Assembly: GCA_022561975.1 (NCBI GenBank)
Contig: JADFQD010000009.1
Coordinates: 1-45,151 of the forward strand
Origin: Acidobacteriota bacterium
GTDB lineage: Bacteria > Acidobacteriota > Thermoanaerobaculia > Multivoradales > JAHEKO01
Length of the DNA: 45,151 nucleotides
Direction: 5' to 3'
A program made the translations under genes and the position numbers. Shown here piece after piece: positions 17,678-24,967 of this stretch. A model generated the notes under the pieces. The model was not told the origin of the DNA. It was given only the letters and a program-made list of their open reading frames with translations, and made no database searches. The stretch's first letter is position 1. Every line of letters starts with the position of its first letter.

Positions 17678-18460
17678 TCATTTCGGTTCCGAAACCAGAT
17701 ACGGAGCCGAGCCGGCCGAGGGTGGCCATGGAATCAAAAGGCCGCCGCCAATTCCGGCCGCGACCTGCTCGCCGTAGAGCTTGTCGACGAGGTACATCGC
17801 GGCGTCGAAGCTCCGGGCGCCCCCCTGCGACGTGATGTTCTTGCCGGAGTGAACGAAGGAGACATTGATGCGCAGGTCGAGCCCCGGAAAGCGCCTGGAG
17901 AAGGTGTCGTAGTCGCGGGGGAACGTCGTGCAGGCGCTTTCGTCGAGCAGCCCGGCTTGGGCCAGAACGAAGGCGCCCCAGCACAGGGACATGACGGCGC
18001 CGGCACTCTCGCCGGTTCCGGCGACCCACTCGATCAGGTCTTCGTCCTCCAGATCTTTGTCCCGACTGCTCTCGGTGCTCGGAACGATCAGAACGTCGAT
18101 AGCCGGCACGTTGGCAAAGCTGTAGTCAGCTTGGATTCGCAGGCCTTCGGCCGTGGTTACGGCCATGCCCTCCGGAGATACGGTAAAGACTTCGATGCCG
18201 AGGTCGTTGGGGGCATGGTAGAGGGTGTGCTCCAGTACGTCGTACGGAGCCGTGAGTTCGGTGTTGTAGACGCCATCGACGATCAGGAAGCCGGCTCTGA
18301 GCCGCCGCTCTTTGGCGGTCTCCACGAGATCGGCAAGGGTGCTCTTGGAGCTCGCTTTTGTCCTGGCGACTTCGCCGGCGGGAGCGGCCGCGCAGGCGAC
18401 CTGGGCTAGCAGGAGGGATCCGAGAAGTGCGATGGTGGCCGTGTCTTGTGGCTGTTGCAC
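17678..18460 (-). CDS. Exported DJ-1/PfpI-family protein
   Basis: The start is taken as GTG at 18460, giving 260 residues with an export signal (TIALLGSLLLAQVACAAA); the open frame extends to 18607 without signal-like sequence. The body is a class I glutamine amidotransferase-like DJ-1/PfpI fold. It has RAGFLIVDGVYNTELTAPYDVLEH, then VLIVPSTESSRD, and a nucleophile elbow with Cys in AVMSLCWGAFVLAQAGLLD. Near the end is FVHSGKNITSQGGARSFDAAMYLV, the usual ending of AraC-type or isonitrile-hydratase-like DJ-1 proteins. The export signal is the notable feature, since most relatives are cytosolic. It is divergent from the bacilliredoxin gene. The activity is unknown. Confidence 0.85.
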   Translation of the reverse strand: MQQPQDTATIALLGSLLLAQVACAAAPAGEVARTKASSKSTLADLVETAKERRLRAGFLIVDGVYNTELTAPYDVLEHTLYHAPNDLGIEVFTVSPEGMAVTTAEGLRIQADYSFANVPAIDVLIVPSTESSRDKDLEDEDLIEWVAGTGESAGAVMSLCWGAFVLAQAGLLDESACTTFPRDYDTFSRRFPGLDLRINVSFVHSGKNITSQGGARSFDAAMYLVDKLYGEQVAAGIGGGLLIPWPPSAGSAPYLVSEPK

Positions 18461-18640
18461 GGCAGAAAGTTTAGCAGCGCCGGAGAAGCGGGGCGTGGTC
18501 TTGGTGCCAAGTTGGAGCTGCGGGCCCCTGTATCTCGGTTCAGCGTCGAGGAGACGACGCCTTACAGGCTCTCTTTGTCGTACAATCAGCCCGATCCGCG
18601 ATGTCACCGCGGGATCTCTCGAAACAAAGGAGACTCACAA

Positions 18641-19069
18641 GTGTATAGCCCTCTACTGGTTCAACCGATGCGTGACGAACTCGTGTCGATCGGTTTTCAG
18701 GAATTGCGCACCGCCGAAGATGTCGAGGCGTTCATGGCGGACAAGTCGGGTTCGGCTCTGCTGATGGTGAACTCGGTCTGCGGCTGCGCCGCCGGCCAGG
18801 CCCGCCCCGGTGTTCGGGCGGCGCTCGAGGCGGACGTGAAGCCGGACCGTCTGGCCACCGTATTCGCCGGTCAAGACGTCGAGGCGGCCGCCAAGGCTCG
18901 CAGTTATTTCGCCGACATCCCGCCGTCGAGCCCCTCGATAGCGCTTTTCAATCAGGGCGAGTTGGTGTACTTCCTACCGCGGCACCGGATCGAGAACCGG
19001 TCCGCGGACGAGGTTGCAGCGGATCTGACCCAGGCCTTCGCCCGAGACCTGGCAGCGCCGGTCTCCTGA
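18641..19069 (+). CDS. Bacilliredoxin-like protein (BrxA/BrxB, DUF1094 family)
   Basis: The GTG at 18641 lies 7-9 bases after AAAGGAGA and is the right start (142 residues); the open frame upstream is not coding. The family signature is clear: YSPLLVQPMRDELVSIGFQEL at the N-terminus and the redox CxC motif in VNSVCGCAAGQARP (about residue 47-49). The DIPPSSPSIALFNQGELVYFL segment completes the thioredoxin-like fold. Bacilliredoxins remove bacillithiol from S-bacillithiolated proteins in Bacillus. Whether this organism makes bacillithiol is not shown here, so the thiol partner is open. Two small genes follow on the same strand with 22- and 42-base gaps and may be cotranscribed. A TACAAT hexamer at 18581 is a possible -10 box. 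Confidence 0.9.
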   Translation: MYSPLLVQPMRDELVSIGFQELRTAEDVEAFMADKSGSALLMVNSVCGCAAGQARPGVRAALEADVKPDRLATVFAGQDVEAAAKARSYFADIPPSSPSIALFNQGELVYFLPRHRIENRSADEVAADLTQAFARDLAAPVS

Positions 19070-19091
19070 GCGGTCTCGGACCGGTTTCGAA

Positions 19092-19379
19092 ATGGGCACT
19101 TTCCATCAGGGCAGGAGCGAGCTTCACGGCATTACCGTCGTGGTCGAGACCGTTGGCGGCGACCTCTACGTCGGACGCTGTGACGACGAGGACGACCGCA
19201 CGGTAATTCTGCTGGATGCCGACATGCACCGGCACAGCGACGAGGTCAGTCGTGAGGACTACCTCGAGCGAGCGGCTCGGTTCGGAGTCTGGAATCGGCT
19301 GCCCAGGGTGGAGCTGGCGCGTCCCGATGTGACCTCGATCCGGCGGCTGGGCGAGTTCGAGGCGTCCGGCGCCGGCTGA
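19092..19379 (+). CDS. Small conserved-looking protein, function unknown
   Basis: The 95-residue product lacks a signal peptide and membrane helix. Its core (GITVVVETVGGDLYVGRCDDEDDRTVILLDADMH) has the alternating pattern of a small beta-barrel with an acidic turn, followed by HSDEVSREDYLERAARFGVW. It lies 22 bases after the bacilliredoxin stop with the same G/C third-base bias, which supports it being real. I do not recognise the family. A cytosolic accessory role in the same operon is only a guess. Confidence 0.7.
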   Translation: MGTFHQGRSELHGITVVVETVGGDLYVGRCDDEDDRTVILLDADMHRHSDEVSREDYLERAARFGVWNRLPRVELARPDVTSIRRLGEFEASGAG

Positions 19380-19380
19380 C

Positions 19381-19410
19381 GCCGGCTACCGTCGGCTACC
19401 GTTGGCTACC
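19381..19410 (+). repeat. Three 10-bp tandem repeats before the DUF423 gene
   Basis: Three copies of G(C/T)(C/T)GGCTACC stand in tandem (19381-19390, 19391-19400, 19401-19410). They fill most of the 42-base gap between the small unknown gene and the DUF423 start. They may vary in number between strains. Confidence 0.7.
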
Positions 19411-19421
19411 GGGTAAGCCAG

Positions 19422-19781
19422 ATGAACTGGACTGTAGCGGGGGCTCTCTACTGCGCGGCTGCGGTCGTGGCGGGCGCCTTTGGTGCACACGCGATGGCCG
19501 CGCGACTCTCGGCCGAGAACCTCAGCCTATGGGAAACTGCGGCCCGCTATCTGATGTACGGCGGACTGGGCTTGACGGTGCTCGGTCTCGCCGGCCGGGT
19601 GCTCGATCAGCCCCTCGCGGTTCCAGGCTGGGCCTTGTTCCTCGGCACTTTGATTTTCAGTGGCACCATTTTCGGCTTGGCGTTGGGCTCTCCGCGCTGG
19701 TTCGGCGCGGTGACGCCGATCGGCGGTCTGCTCATGATCGTCGGCTTTGTGATGTTCGCGGTCGCGGCCTGGCGCGGATAG
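19422..19781 (+). CDS. DUF423 (YgdD/TMEM256-like) small membrane protein
   Basis: The 119-residue protein has four membrane helices: about 4-25 (GALYCAAAVVAGAFGAHA), 45-65, 70-90 and 97-117. The DUF423 hallmarks are visible: AGAFGAHAMAARLSAENLSLWETAARYLMYGG near the N-terminus, and FSGTIFGLALGSPRWFGAVTPIGG. It is an inner-membrane protein of unknown function found in many bacteria and in mitochondria. It closes the run of three plus-strand genes that starts with the bacilliredoxin. No strong ribosome binding site is seen before the ATG. Confidence 0.9.
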   Translation: MNWTVAGALYCAAAVVAGAFGAHAMAARLSAENLSLWETAARYLMYGGLGLTVLGLAGRVLDQPLAVPGWALFLGTLIFSGTIFGLALGSPRWFGAVTPIGGLLMIVGFVMFAVAAWRG

Positions 19782-19799
19782 CTCGGATCGGGGCCGGAA

Positions 19800-19825
19800 G
19801 GGGACAGCGCTCGAGTGGTGTCCCC
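19800..19825. terminator. Hairpin between convergent DUF423 and TPP-enzyme genes
   Basis: Seven-base arms GGGGACA / TGTCCCC enclose 12 bases between the two stop codons. It shares its arms with the hairpin at 5501-5525. A bidirectional terminator is the likely role, though no T run follows. Confidence 0.5.
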
Positions 19826-19827
19826 GA

Positions 19828-21558
19828 TTACATCGAGATCGAGCCCTTGCGGAAGTCGCTCTTGCCCAGGAGCGCGTTGATTAGAACCGGGCGTCCCCTG
19901 GCCGCCTCCGCCTTGGCGGCGGCAAGGGTCGGTGCGATCTTGTCGGGGGAGTCGAGAAGCAGACCCGTAGCGCCGAAGCCCTCGGCCACCAGGTGATAGT
20001 CGCTGCGCCGCAGCACGGTCCCGACGTCGTCGTCGAGCATCTCGGTCTGGTCGCGGGCGATCTGGGCCCAGGACGCGTCGTTGCCGACCACGGCGATCAC
20101 AGCAAGCCCATGCCGCACGTAGGTATCGAACTCGGCGATCGAGTAGGCGGCCGATCCGTCTCCGTAGATGATCCAGACTTCGGCCTGCGGTCGGCAGAGT
20201 TTGGCGCCGAGGGCGAAGCCGCCGCCGACGCCAAGAGTTCCGAAGACACCGGGGTCGAGCCACGACAGGGGCCCCCGAGGCGAGACGGAGTAGGAAGCCG
20301 TCGCGACGAAGTCACCGCCGTCCGCCACCAGGATACTGTCCGGATCGAGATGAGCGTCGATCTCGCGGCAAAGAGCGAGAGGGTTGATGAATTCGGTCGG
20401 TTCCGCCGCCCGTCCGGCGATGTCCTGCTCGCGTTCCAGGTCGCGCTCGCGTAGCTTTTCGAGCCACAGACTTCGGTCCACGCTTGGCGGTGCGCCGGCC
20501 GCCAGGGCTTCGAGAAAGCGGCCGGCGTCGCAGCAGATTGCGAGGTCCGGATTCCGGTTCTTGCGCAGATCTTCCTCGCTCAAGTTTGCCGAGATCAATT
20601 TGGCCCTGGAGCCTATCTGGCGCCCATAGTCGAGTCGGAAGTCACACGGCACGCCCGCGAGGATGACCAGGTCCGCCTCTTTCAGCGCCACTCTCCGCTT
20701 GTGCCGCATCTGCAGCGGGTGCCCCTGTCCGAGGAGACCGCGGGCCATGCCCGAAAGGTACGTAGGAAGTTCGAGTCTCTTGACCGCATCCGCGACTTCG
20801 AAAGCCCGCTCGGCCCGAACCAGAGCCTGGCTGCCGACCATGAGCACGGGACGCTGAGCGCGCTTCAGGCGGCGCAGCGCCCGGTGAATGTCGAAGGGGC
20901 GAGGGGCCGAAGGCTCTCGGTTTTCAACCTCGGCGATCACGGTCGCGCCAGCGCCTCGAAACAGCTTGTTGACGTGCCAGCCGAGATAGGTGGAGAGCGC
21001 CCGTGACGACCAGCTCCTGCCCGCTCCTCCGCCCATATCGAGATACAGCTTGCGTACGACGTCTTCCGGATAGAGCAGATCGACCGGGCACTCGAGAAAG
21101 ACCGGACCGGGAACGCCATGACCGGCGATGAAGAGGGCTTTCTCGAGCGCCGGAACGAGATCTCGAACTCGCGACACGGTGCCGGCCCATTTGACGTGGG
21201 GCTCGACCAGGGCGAGCTGGTCTATATCCTGAAGTGATCCTCGGCCTTTCAAGATTGTTCCCGTCGCGCCGCCCAGGATCACCACCGGAGACTGAGCCAG
21301 CTGGGCGTTCTTGATCGCCGTGATGGTGTTGGTAAGCCCCGGTCCAGCGGTCACTGCCGCCACGCCCGGAACCCCGGTCAGCCGAGCTACCGAGTCGGCG
21401 GCGAAGACCGCACTGGCTTCGTCGCGAACATCGACCACCCGTATGCCGCGCCGCTTTGCGCCGACGAGTATTGGAGAGATGTGGCCTCCGCACAGTGTGA
21501 ACAGGAAGCGTACGCCGTGTTTGGCCAGCACTCGAGCTATTCGATCGCCTCCGTCCAT
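19828..21558 (-). CDS. Thiamine-diphosphate enzyme, ILVBL/HACL2-like (acetolactate-synthase superfamily)
   Basis: The start is the ATG at 21558 ([18 protein letters not shown]), giving 576 residues. The frame runs on upstream to 23079, but there only as the antisense of the aldehyde dehydrogenase. The N-terminal TPP domain has [20 protein letters not shown] and the catalytic Glu47 in [37 protein letters not shown] follows. A central domain carries [12 protein letters not shown] and [12 protein letters not shown]. The C-terminal diphosphate-binding domain has [20 protein letters not shown] and [16 protein letters not shown] with VVGNDASW near 463-490. These strings recall animal ILVBL (HACL2, a 2-hydroxyacyl-CoA lyase) more than bacterial IlvB. 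Lyase activity is inferred. It is divergent from the dehydrogenase at 21649 with a 90-base shared promoter gap. Confidence 0.9.
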   Translation of the reverse strand: MDGGDRIARVLAKHGVRFLFTLCGGHISPILVGAKRRGIRVVDVRDEASAVFAADSVARLTGVPGVAAVTAGPGLTNTITAIKNAQLAQSPVVILGGATGTILKGRGSLQDIDQLALVEPHVKWAGTVSRVRDLVPALEKALFIAGHGVPGPVFLECPVDLLYPEDVVRKLYLDMGGGAGRSWSSRALSTYLGWHVNKLFRGAGATVIAEVENREPSAPRPFDIHRALRRLKRAQRPVLMVGSQALVRAERAFEVADAVKRLELPTYLSGMARGLLGQGHPLQMRHKRRVALKEADLVILAGVPCDFRLDYGRQIGSRAKLISANLSEEDLRKNRNPDLAICCDAGRFLEALAAGAPPSVDRSLWLEKLRERDLEREQDIAGRAAEPTEFINPLALCREIDAHLDPDSILVADGGDFVATASYSVSPRGPLSWLDPGVFGTLGVGGGFALGAKLCRPQAEVWIIYGDGSAAYSIAEFDTYVRHGLAVIAVVGNDASWAQIARDQTEMLDDDVGTVLRRSDYHLVAEGFGATGLLLDSPDKIAPTLAAAKAEAARGRPVLINALLGKSDFRKGSISM

Positions 21559-21648
21559 GGTTTCTCTCCCTAGCCTACCTGAAGCACCGAAGATTCCCGC
21601 CCTTGGTCTTCTCGGGGCGATGTAGCATACGCCGACGGAGGACACCGG

Positions 21649-23274
21649 ATGCAAAACGCTATTGCCAGCCCGCCACTGCCCAAAAGCGAGACCGTTCGGA
21701 ACTATGAGCCCGGCTCTCCGGAACGCGAGGCGATCAAGGAACGGCTCGCTCACATGATGACCGAGGAGATCGAGATTCCTCTCATTATCGGCGGCGAAGA
21801 GATTCGTACGGGGAATACCGAGCAGGTCATTTGCCCACACGACAAAAGCCATGTCCTGGCGATCTATCATCAGGCGGGCGAGCGGGAAGTGAATGACGCG
21901 ATCGAGGCGTCTCGACGGGCTTGGCGAGAGTGGTCCGAAATGGCCTGGGAAGACCGCGCGAGCGTGCTGCTCAAGGCGGCCGATCTCCTGGCCGGACCAT
22001 GGCGGGACACGGTCAACGCGGCGACCATGCTGAATCAGTCGAAAACCGTCTATCAGGCGGAGATCGACTCGGCGTGCGAGCTGATCGACTTTTGGCGTTT
22101 CAACCCGGCCTATATGCGCAAGATCTACGAAGACCAGCCGGATTCTTCGCCCGGCGTTTGGAATCGCGTGGACTACCGTCCTTTGGAAGGTTTCGTGTTC
22201 GCTGTGACTCCCTTCAATTTCACCGCGATCGCCGGCAACTTGCCGACCGCTCCCGCGCTCATGGGCAACACCGTTCTCTGGAAGCCGGCTTCGACCTCGG
22301 TGCTTTCGGGCTACTACGTGATGCGTCTGCTCGAAGAGGCGGGCATGCCACCGGGGGTGATTAACTTTCTCCCCGGTAGCGGTCGGCAGGTCGGCGATCC
22401 GGCGCTGGCGAGCCCTCGGTTGTCGGGCCTGCACTTCACTGGCTCGACGGCGGTCTTTCAAGGGATGTGGCGCACCATCGCCGAGGGTCTTGCGGACTAT
22501 AAGTCCTATCCGCGGATCGTCGGTGAGACCGGTGGCAAGGACTTCGTCTTCGCCCATGAGTCCGCGGACGCGCAGGTGGTGGTCACCGCGCTGGTACGGG
22601 GCGCCTTCGAGTTTCAGGGTCAAAAATGTTCGGCCGCTTCGCGCGCCTACATCCCGGCGTCGATGTGGAGTGAGCTGCGCGACCGCCTCGAGAGTGAGGT
22701 CGCCAGAATCAAGATCGGCACCCCGCTCGACTTCACCAACTTCATGTGCGCCGTGATCGATGAGAGTTCGTTCGACAACATCATGGGATACCTGGATAGC
22801 GCTCGCCAGAGCGAGGACCTGGAGATTCTCCTCGGCGGTGGCGGCAACAAGTCCGAGGGCTATTTCGTCGAGCCGTCGGTGGTGATGTCGAGAGACGCCG
22901 GGTCGCGGCTCATGTGCGAAGAGATCTTCGGTCCGGTGCTCTCGATTCACGTATATCCCGATCACGAACTCGAGGAGACCCTCGAAGTCTGCGACCAGAC
23001 CAGTCCGTACGGGTTGACCGGCGCCATCTTCGCCCAGGACCGGCAGGTGATCGATCTCATGTCGAAGGCCCTTCGACACAGTGCCGGCAACTTCTACATC
23101 AACGACAAGCCCACGGGAGCCGTCGTCGGGCAGCAGCCCTTTGGCGGTGGCCGCGCCTCCGGGACCAACGACAAGGCGGGTTCGGCCGTCAACCTATTGC
23201 GCTGGACGTCGCAACGATCGATCAAGGAGACCTTCGCGCCGCCGAAAGACTTCACCTACCCGTTCATGGGGTGA
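21649..23274 (+). CDS. pruA: L-glutamate gamma-semialdehyde (1-pyrroline-5-carboxylate) dehydrogenase
   Basis: This aldehyde dehydrogenase of 541 residues oxidises glutamate semialdehyde to glutamate with NAD, the second step of proline breakdown. The long form with an N-terminal arm ([16 protein letters not shown]) matches the stand-alone P5C dehydrogenase type related to ALDH4A1. Visible motifs are [20 protein letters not shown], the general base Glu293 in VGETGGKDF, and the nucleophile Cys327 in [29 protein letters not shown] and [17 protein letters not shown] lie near the end. No proline dehydrogenase is in the window. A glycosyltransferase gene follows after 11 bases, so it may lead the operon 21649-26027. 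Confidence 0.93.
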   Translation: MQNAIASPPLPKSETVRNYEPGSPEREAIKERLAHMMTEEIEIPLIIGGEEIRTGNTEQVICPHDKSHVLAIYHQAGEREVNDAIEASRRAWREWSEMAWEDRASVLLKAADLLAGPWRDTVNAATMLNQSKTVYQAEIDSACELIDFWRFNPAYMRKIYEDQPDSSPGVWNRVDYRPLEGFVFAVTPFNFTAIAGNLPTAPALMGNTVLWKPASTSVLSGYYVMRLLEEAGMPPGVINFLPGSGRQVGDPALASPRLSGLHFTGSTAVFQGMWRTIAEGLADYKSYPRIVGETGGKDFVFAHESADAQVVVTALVRGAFEFQGQKCSAASRAYIPASMWSELRDRLESEVARIKIGTPLDFTNFMCAVIDESSFDNIMGYLDSARQSEDLEILLGGGGNKSEGYFVEPSVVMSRDAGSRLMCEEIFGPVLSIHVYPDHELEETLEVCDQTSPYGLTGAIFAQDRQVIDLMSKALRHSAGNFYINDKPTGAVVGQQPFGGGRASGTNDKAGSAVNLLRWTSQRSIKETFAPPKDFTYPFMG

Positions 23275-23285
23275 GAAGGTCGCCG

Positions 23286-24152
23286 ATGAGAGCGCAGATC
23301 TCGGTCGTTATCCCGACCTACAATCGCGTCGGGCTCCTGGAACGGGCTTTGGCTTCGATCGCCCGACAGTCGTTTCCTGCCTTGGAAGTGCTGATCGTCG
23401 ACGATGGCTCCGACGACGAGACTCAGGAGATGGTCGGCGCGCGGTTTCCCGCGTTCGAGGTTCTGAGCCAGCCGAACCGGGGCGTGAGCTCGGCACGCAA
23501 TCGCGGGATCCGCGCGGCTCGCCACGAGTGGATTGCCTTGCTCGATTCCGACGACGAGTGGGCGCCGGACAAGCTAGAAGCCCAGATTGCCGCGCTCGAT
23601 GCCGAACCGGGCCGGCGGCTGGTTCACTGCGACGAAACCTGGGTGCGCCACGGAATACGGGTGAACCCACGCCTGCGGCATCGCAAGACCGGTGGCTGGA
23701 TCTTCCGGCAGTGTCTGCCGCTTTGCGTGATTTCGCCCTCGTCAGCGATGTTGCACCGATCGGTCTTCGAAGACGTTGGACTCTTCGACGAGAGCCTGCC
23801 GGCTTGCGAGGACTACGATTTCTGGCTTCGCTTTACAGCTCGCAATCCGGTGCTGTTCGTCGACCGGCCCCTCGTGGTCAAGCACGGTGGCCATGCCGAC
23901 CAGCTGTCGCAGCGCGTCAAGGCACTGGACAGATACCGCATTCGGGCCCTCGCCAAGCTGCTCGAGGAAGTGCCCCTGAACGCCGGGGACCGCGCCGCCG
24001 CCGTCGGGACCTTGCTCGAGAAGATTTCGATTTACAAGGCCGGCGTTGCGCGACGGGGACGGTCCGAAGAGGTCGAGAGGTTGGAGCAACTGGCCGCGAG
24101 GTGGGAAATGGAGGCAGCACAGGGCGAACGAGCGGCGGTGAGCGGCCCATGA
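23286..24152 (+). CDS. Family 2 glycosyltransferase
   Basis: The ATG at 23286 (288 residues, MRAQISVVIPTYNRVGLLER) lies 11 bases after the dehydrogenase stop; the open frame upstream overlaps that gene and is not used. It has the GT-A fold hallmarks of GT2: VVIPTYNR at the N-terminus, VDDGSDDET near 38, NRGVSSARNRGI near 64, and the DxD-type LLDSDDEWAPDK near 88. The acceptor-side ED motif is in ACEDYDFWLR near 180. No membrane helix is present, so it acts in the cytosol or at the membrane face, adding a sugar to a lipid or polysaccharide intermediate. The stop overlaps the start of the next gene (ATGA). Confidence 0.92.
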   Translation: MRAQISVVIPTYNRVGLLERALASIARQSFPALEVLIVDDGSDDETQEMVGARFPAFEVLSQPNRGVSSARNRGIRAARHEWIALLDSDDEWAPDKLEAQIAALDAEPGRRLVHCDETWVRHGIRVNPRLRHRKTGGWIFRQCLPLCVISPSSAMLHRSVFEDVGLFDESLPACEDYDFWLRFTARNPVLFVDRPLVVKHGGHADQLSQRVKALDRYRIRALAKLLEEVPLNAGDRAAAVGTLLEKISIYKAGVARRGRSEEVERLEQLAARWEMEAAQGERAAVSGP

Positions 24153-24964
24153 TCTTCTTGATTACCGCCCTTCAGTCCGAGGCCAGACCGCTGGTGGACT
24201 TCTTCCACCTCGGTGGGTCCGATGCCTCGTCGCCCTTTCGAACGTACCGTAACGGCGAGCTCACGCTCGTGGTGTCGGGTGTCGGCCGAATCGCCAGCGC
24301 CGCCGCGACGGCGTACGCCTTCGCGCGGGCCGGCGAGCCGCGCAACCGCCCTTGGCTGAACGTGGGGATCGCGGGACACCCGAGCGCCGAGGTGGGATCG
24401 TGCTGGCTGGCGAACAAGATCTTCGATCCATCGAACGGACGCGCTTGGTATCCGAGTCTGGTTTTCGATTCCCGCCTTCCAACCGCCGAGGTGGTGACCG
24501 TCGATCGACCCGAGAGCCGCTTCGAGCGAGAGGCTCTCTACGACATGGAGGCCGCAGCCTTCTTCGCCATCGCCTCTCGCTTTGCTCCGGTCGAACTGGT
24601 GCAGGTTCTGAAGGTCGTCTCGGACAACCGGGAAGCTCCTGCGAGCGGGCTCGAGCCTGCGGAGGTATCGAGGCTGATCGGGGCGCGCGTCGAGATGATT
24701 GCCGCGCTGGTCGAGCAGACGCGGGGGCTTGCCGATGAATTGGCGGGGCGGCTGGTGAATGGGCCGCTGGATCTCGAGCCTTGGATCGGGGATCGTCACG
24801 TCACGGTCAGCCAGCGACGGAAGCTGTCGGACCTGCTGCGTCGCTTGGCGGTCCTCGAAGGGGAAGTCGGTCCCTCGCCCGGCGAGTTCTCGGGCGCGGA
24901 GGATGCGCGCGATCTCTTGCTCGCTCTCGAGGAGCGTCTCGAACGGCAAGGAGTTGCTTTTTAG
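24149..24964 (+). CDS. Nucleoside-phosphorylase-superfamily protein
   Basis: The ATG at 24149 overlaps the glycosyltransferase stop by four bases (271 residues). The first about 190 residues fit the PNP/MTA-nucleosidase fold: MIFLITALQSEARPLVDFF, then LVVSGVGRIASAAATAYAF, NVGIAGHPSAEVGS and LYDMEAAAFFAIASRF, where the Glu of DMEAA normally binds ribose hydroxyls. QVLKVVSDNREAP supplies the Asp that polarises the base in relatives. The last 80 residues are helical and extra to the family (QRRKLSDLLRRLAVLEGEVG). It is followed after three bases by the spore photoproduct lyase-like gene, so a role linked to damaged nucleosides is possible, but this is a guess from context. Confidence 0.85.
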   Translation: MIFLITALQSEARPLVDFFHLGGSDASSPFRTYRNGELTLVVSGVGRIASAAATAYAFARAGEPRNRPWLNVGIAGHPSAEVGSCWLANKIFDPSNGRAWYPSLVFDSRLPTAEVVTVDRPESRFEREALYDMEAAAFFAIASRFAPVELVQVLKVVSDNREAPASGLEPAEVSRLIGARVEMIAALVEQTRGLADELAGRLVNGPLDLEPWIGDRHVTVSQRRKLSDLLRRLAVLEGEVGPSPGEFSGAEDARDLLLALEERLERQGVAF

Positions 24965-24967
24965 AGG

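Noticed and set aside
21559-23079. N-terminal half of a 1083-codon minus-strand frame
   Set aside because: It is antisense to the P5C dehydrogenase; only the part from the ATG at 21558 matches the TPP-enzyme family.
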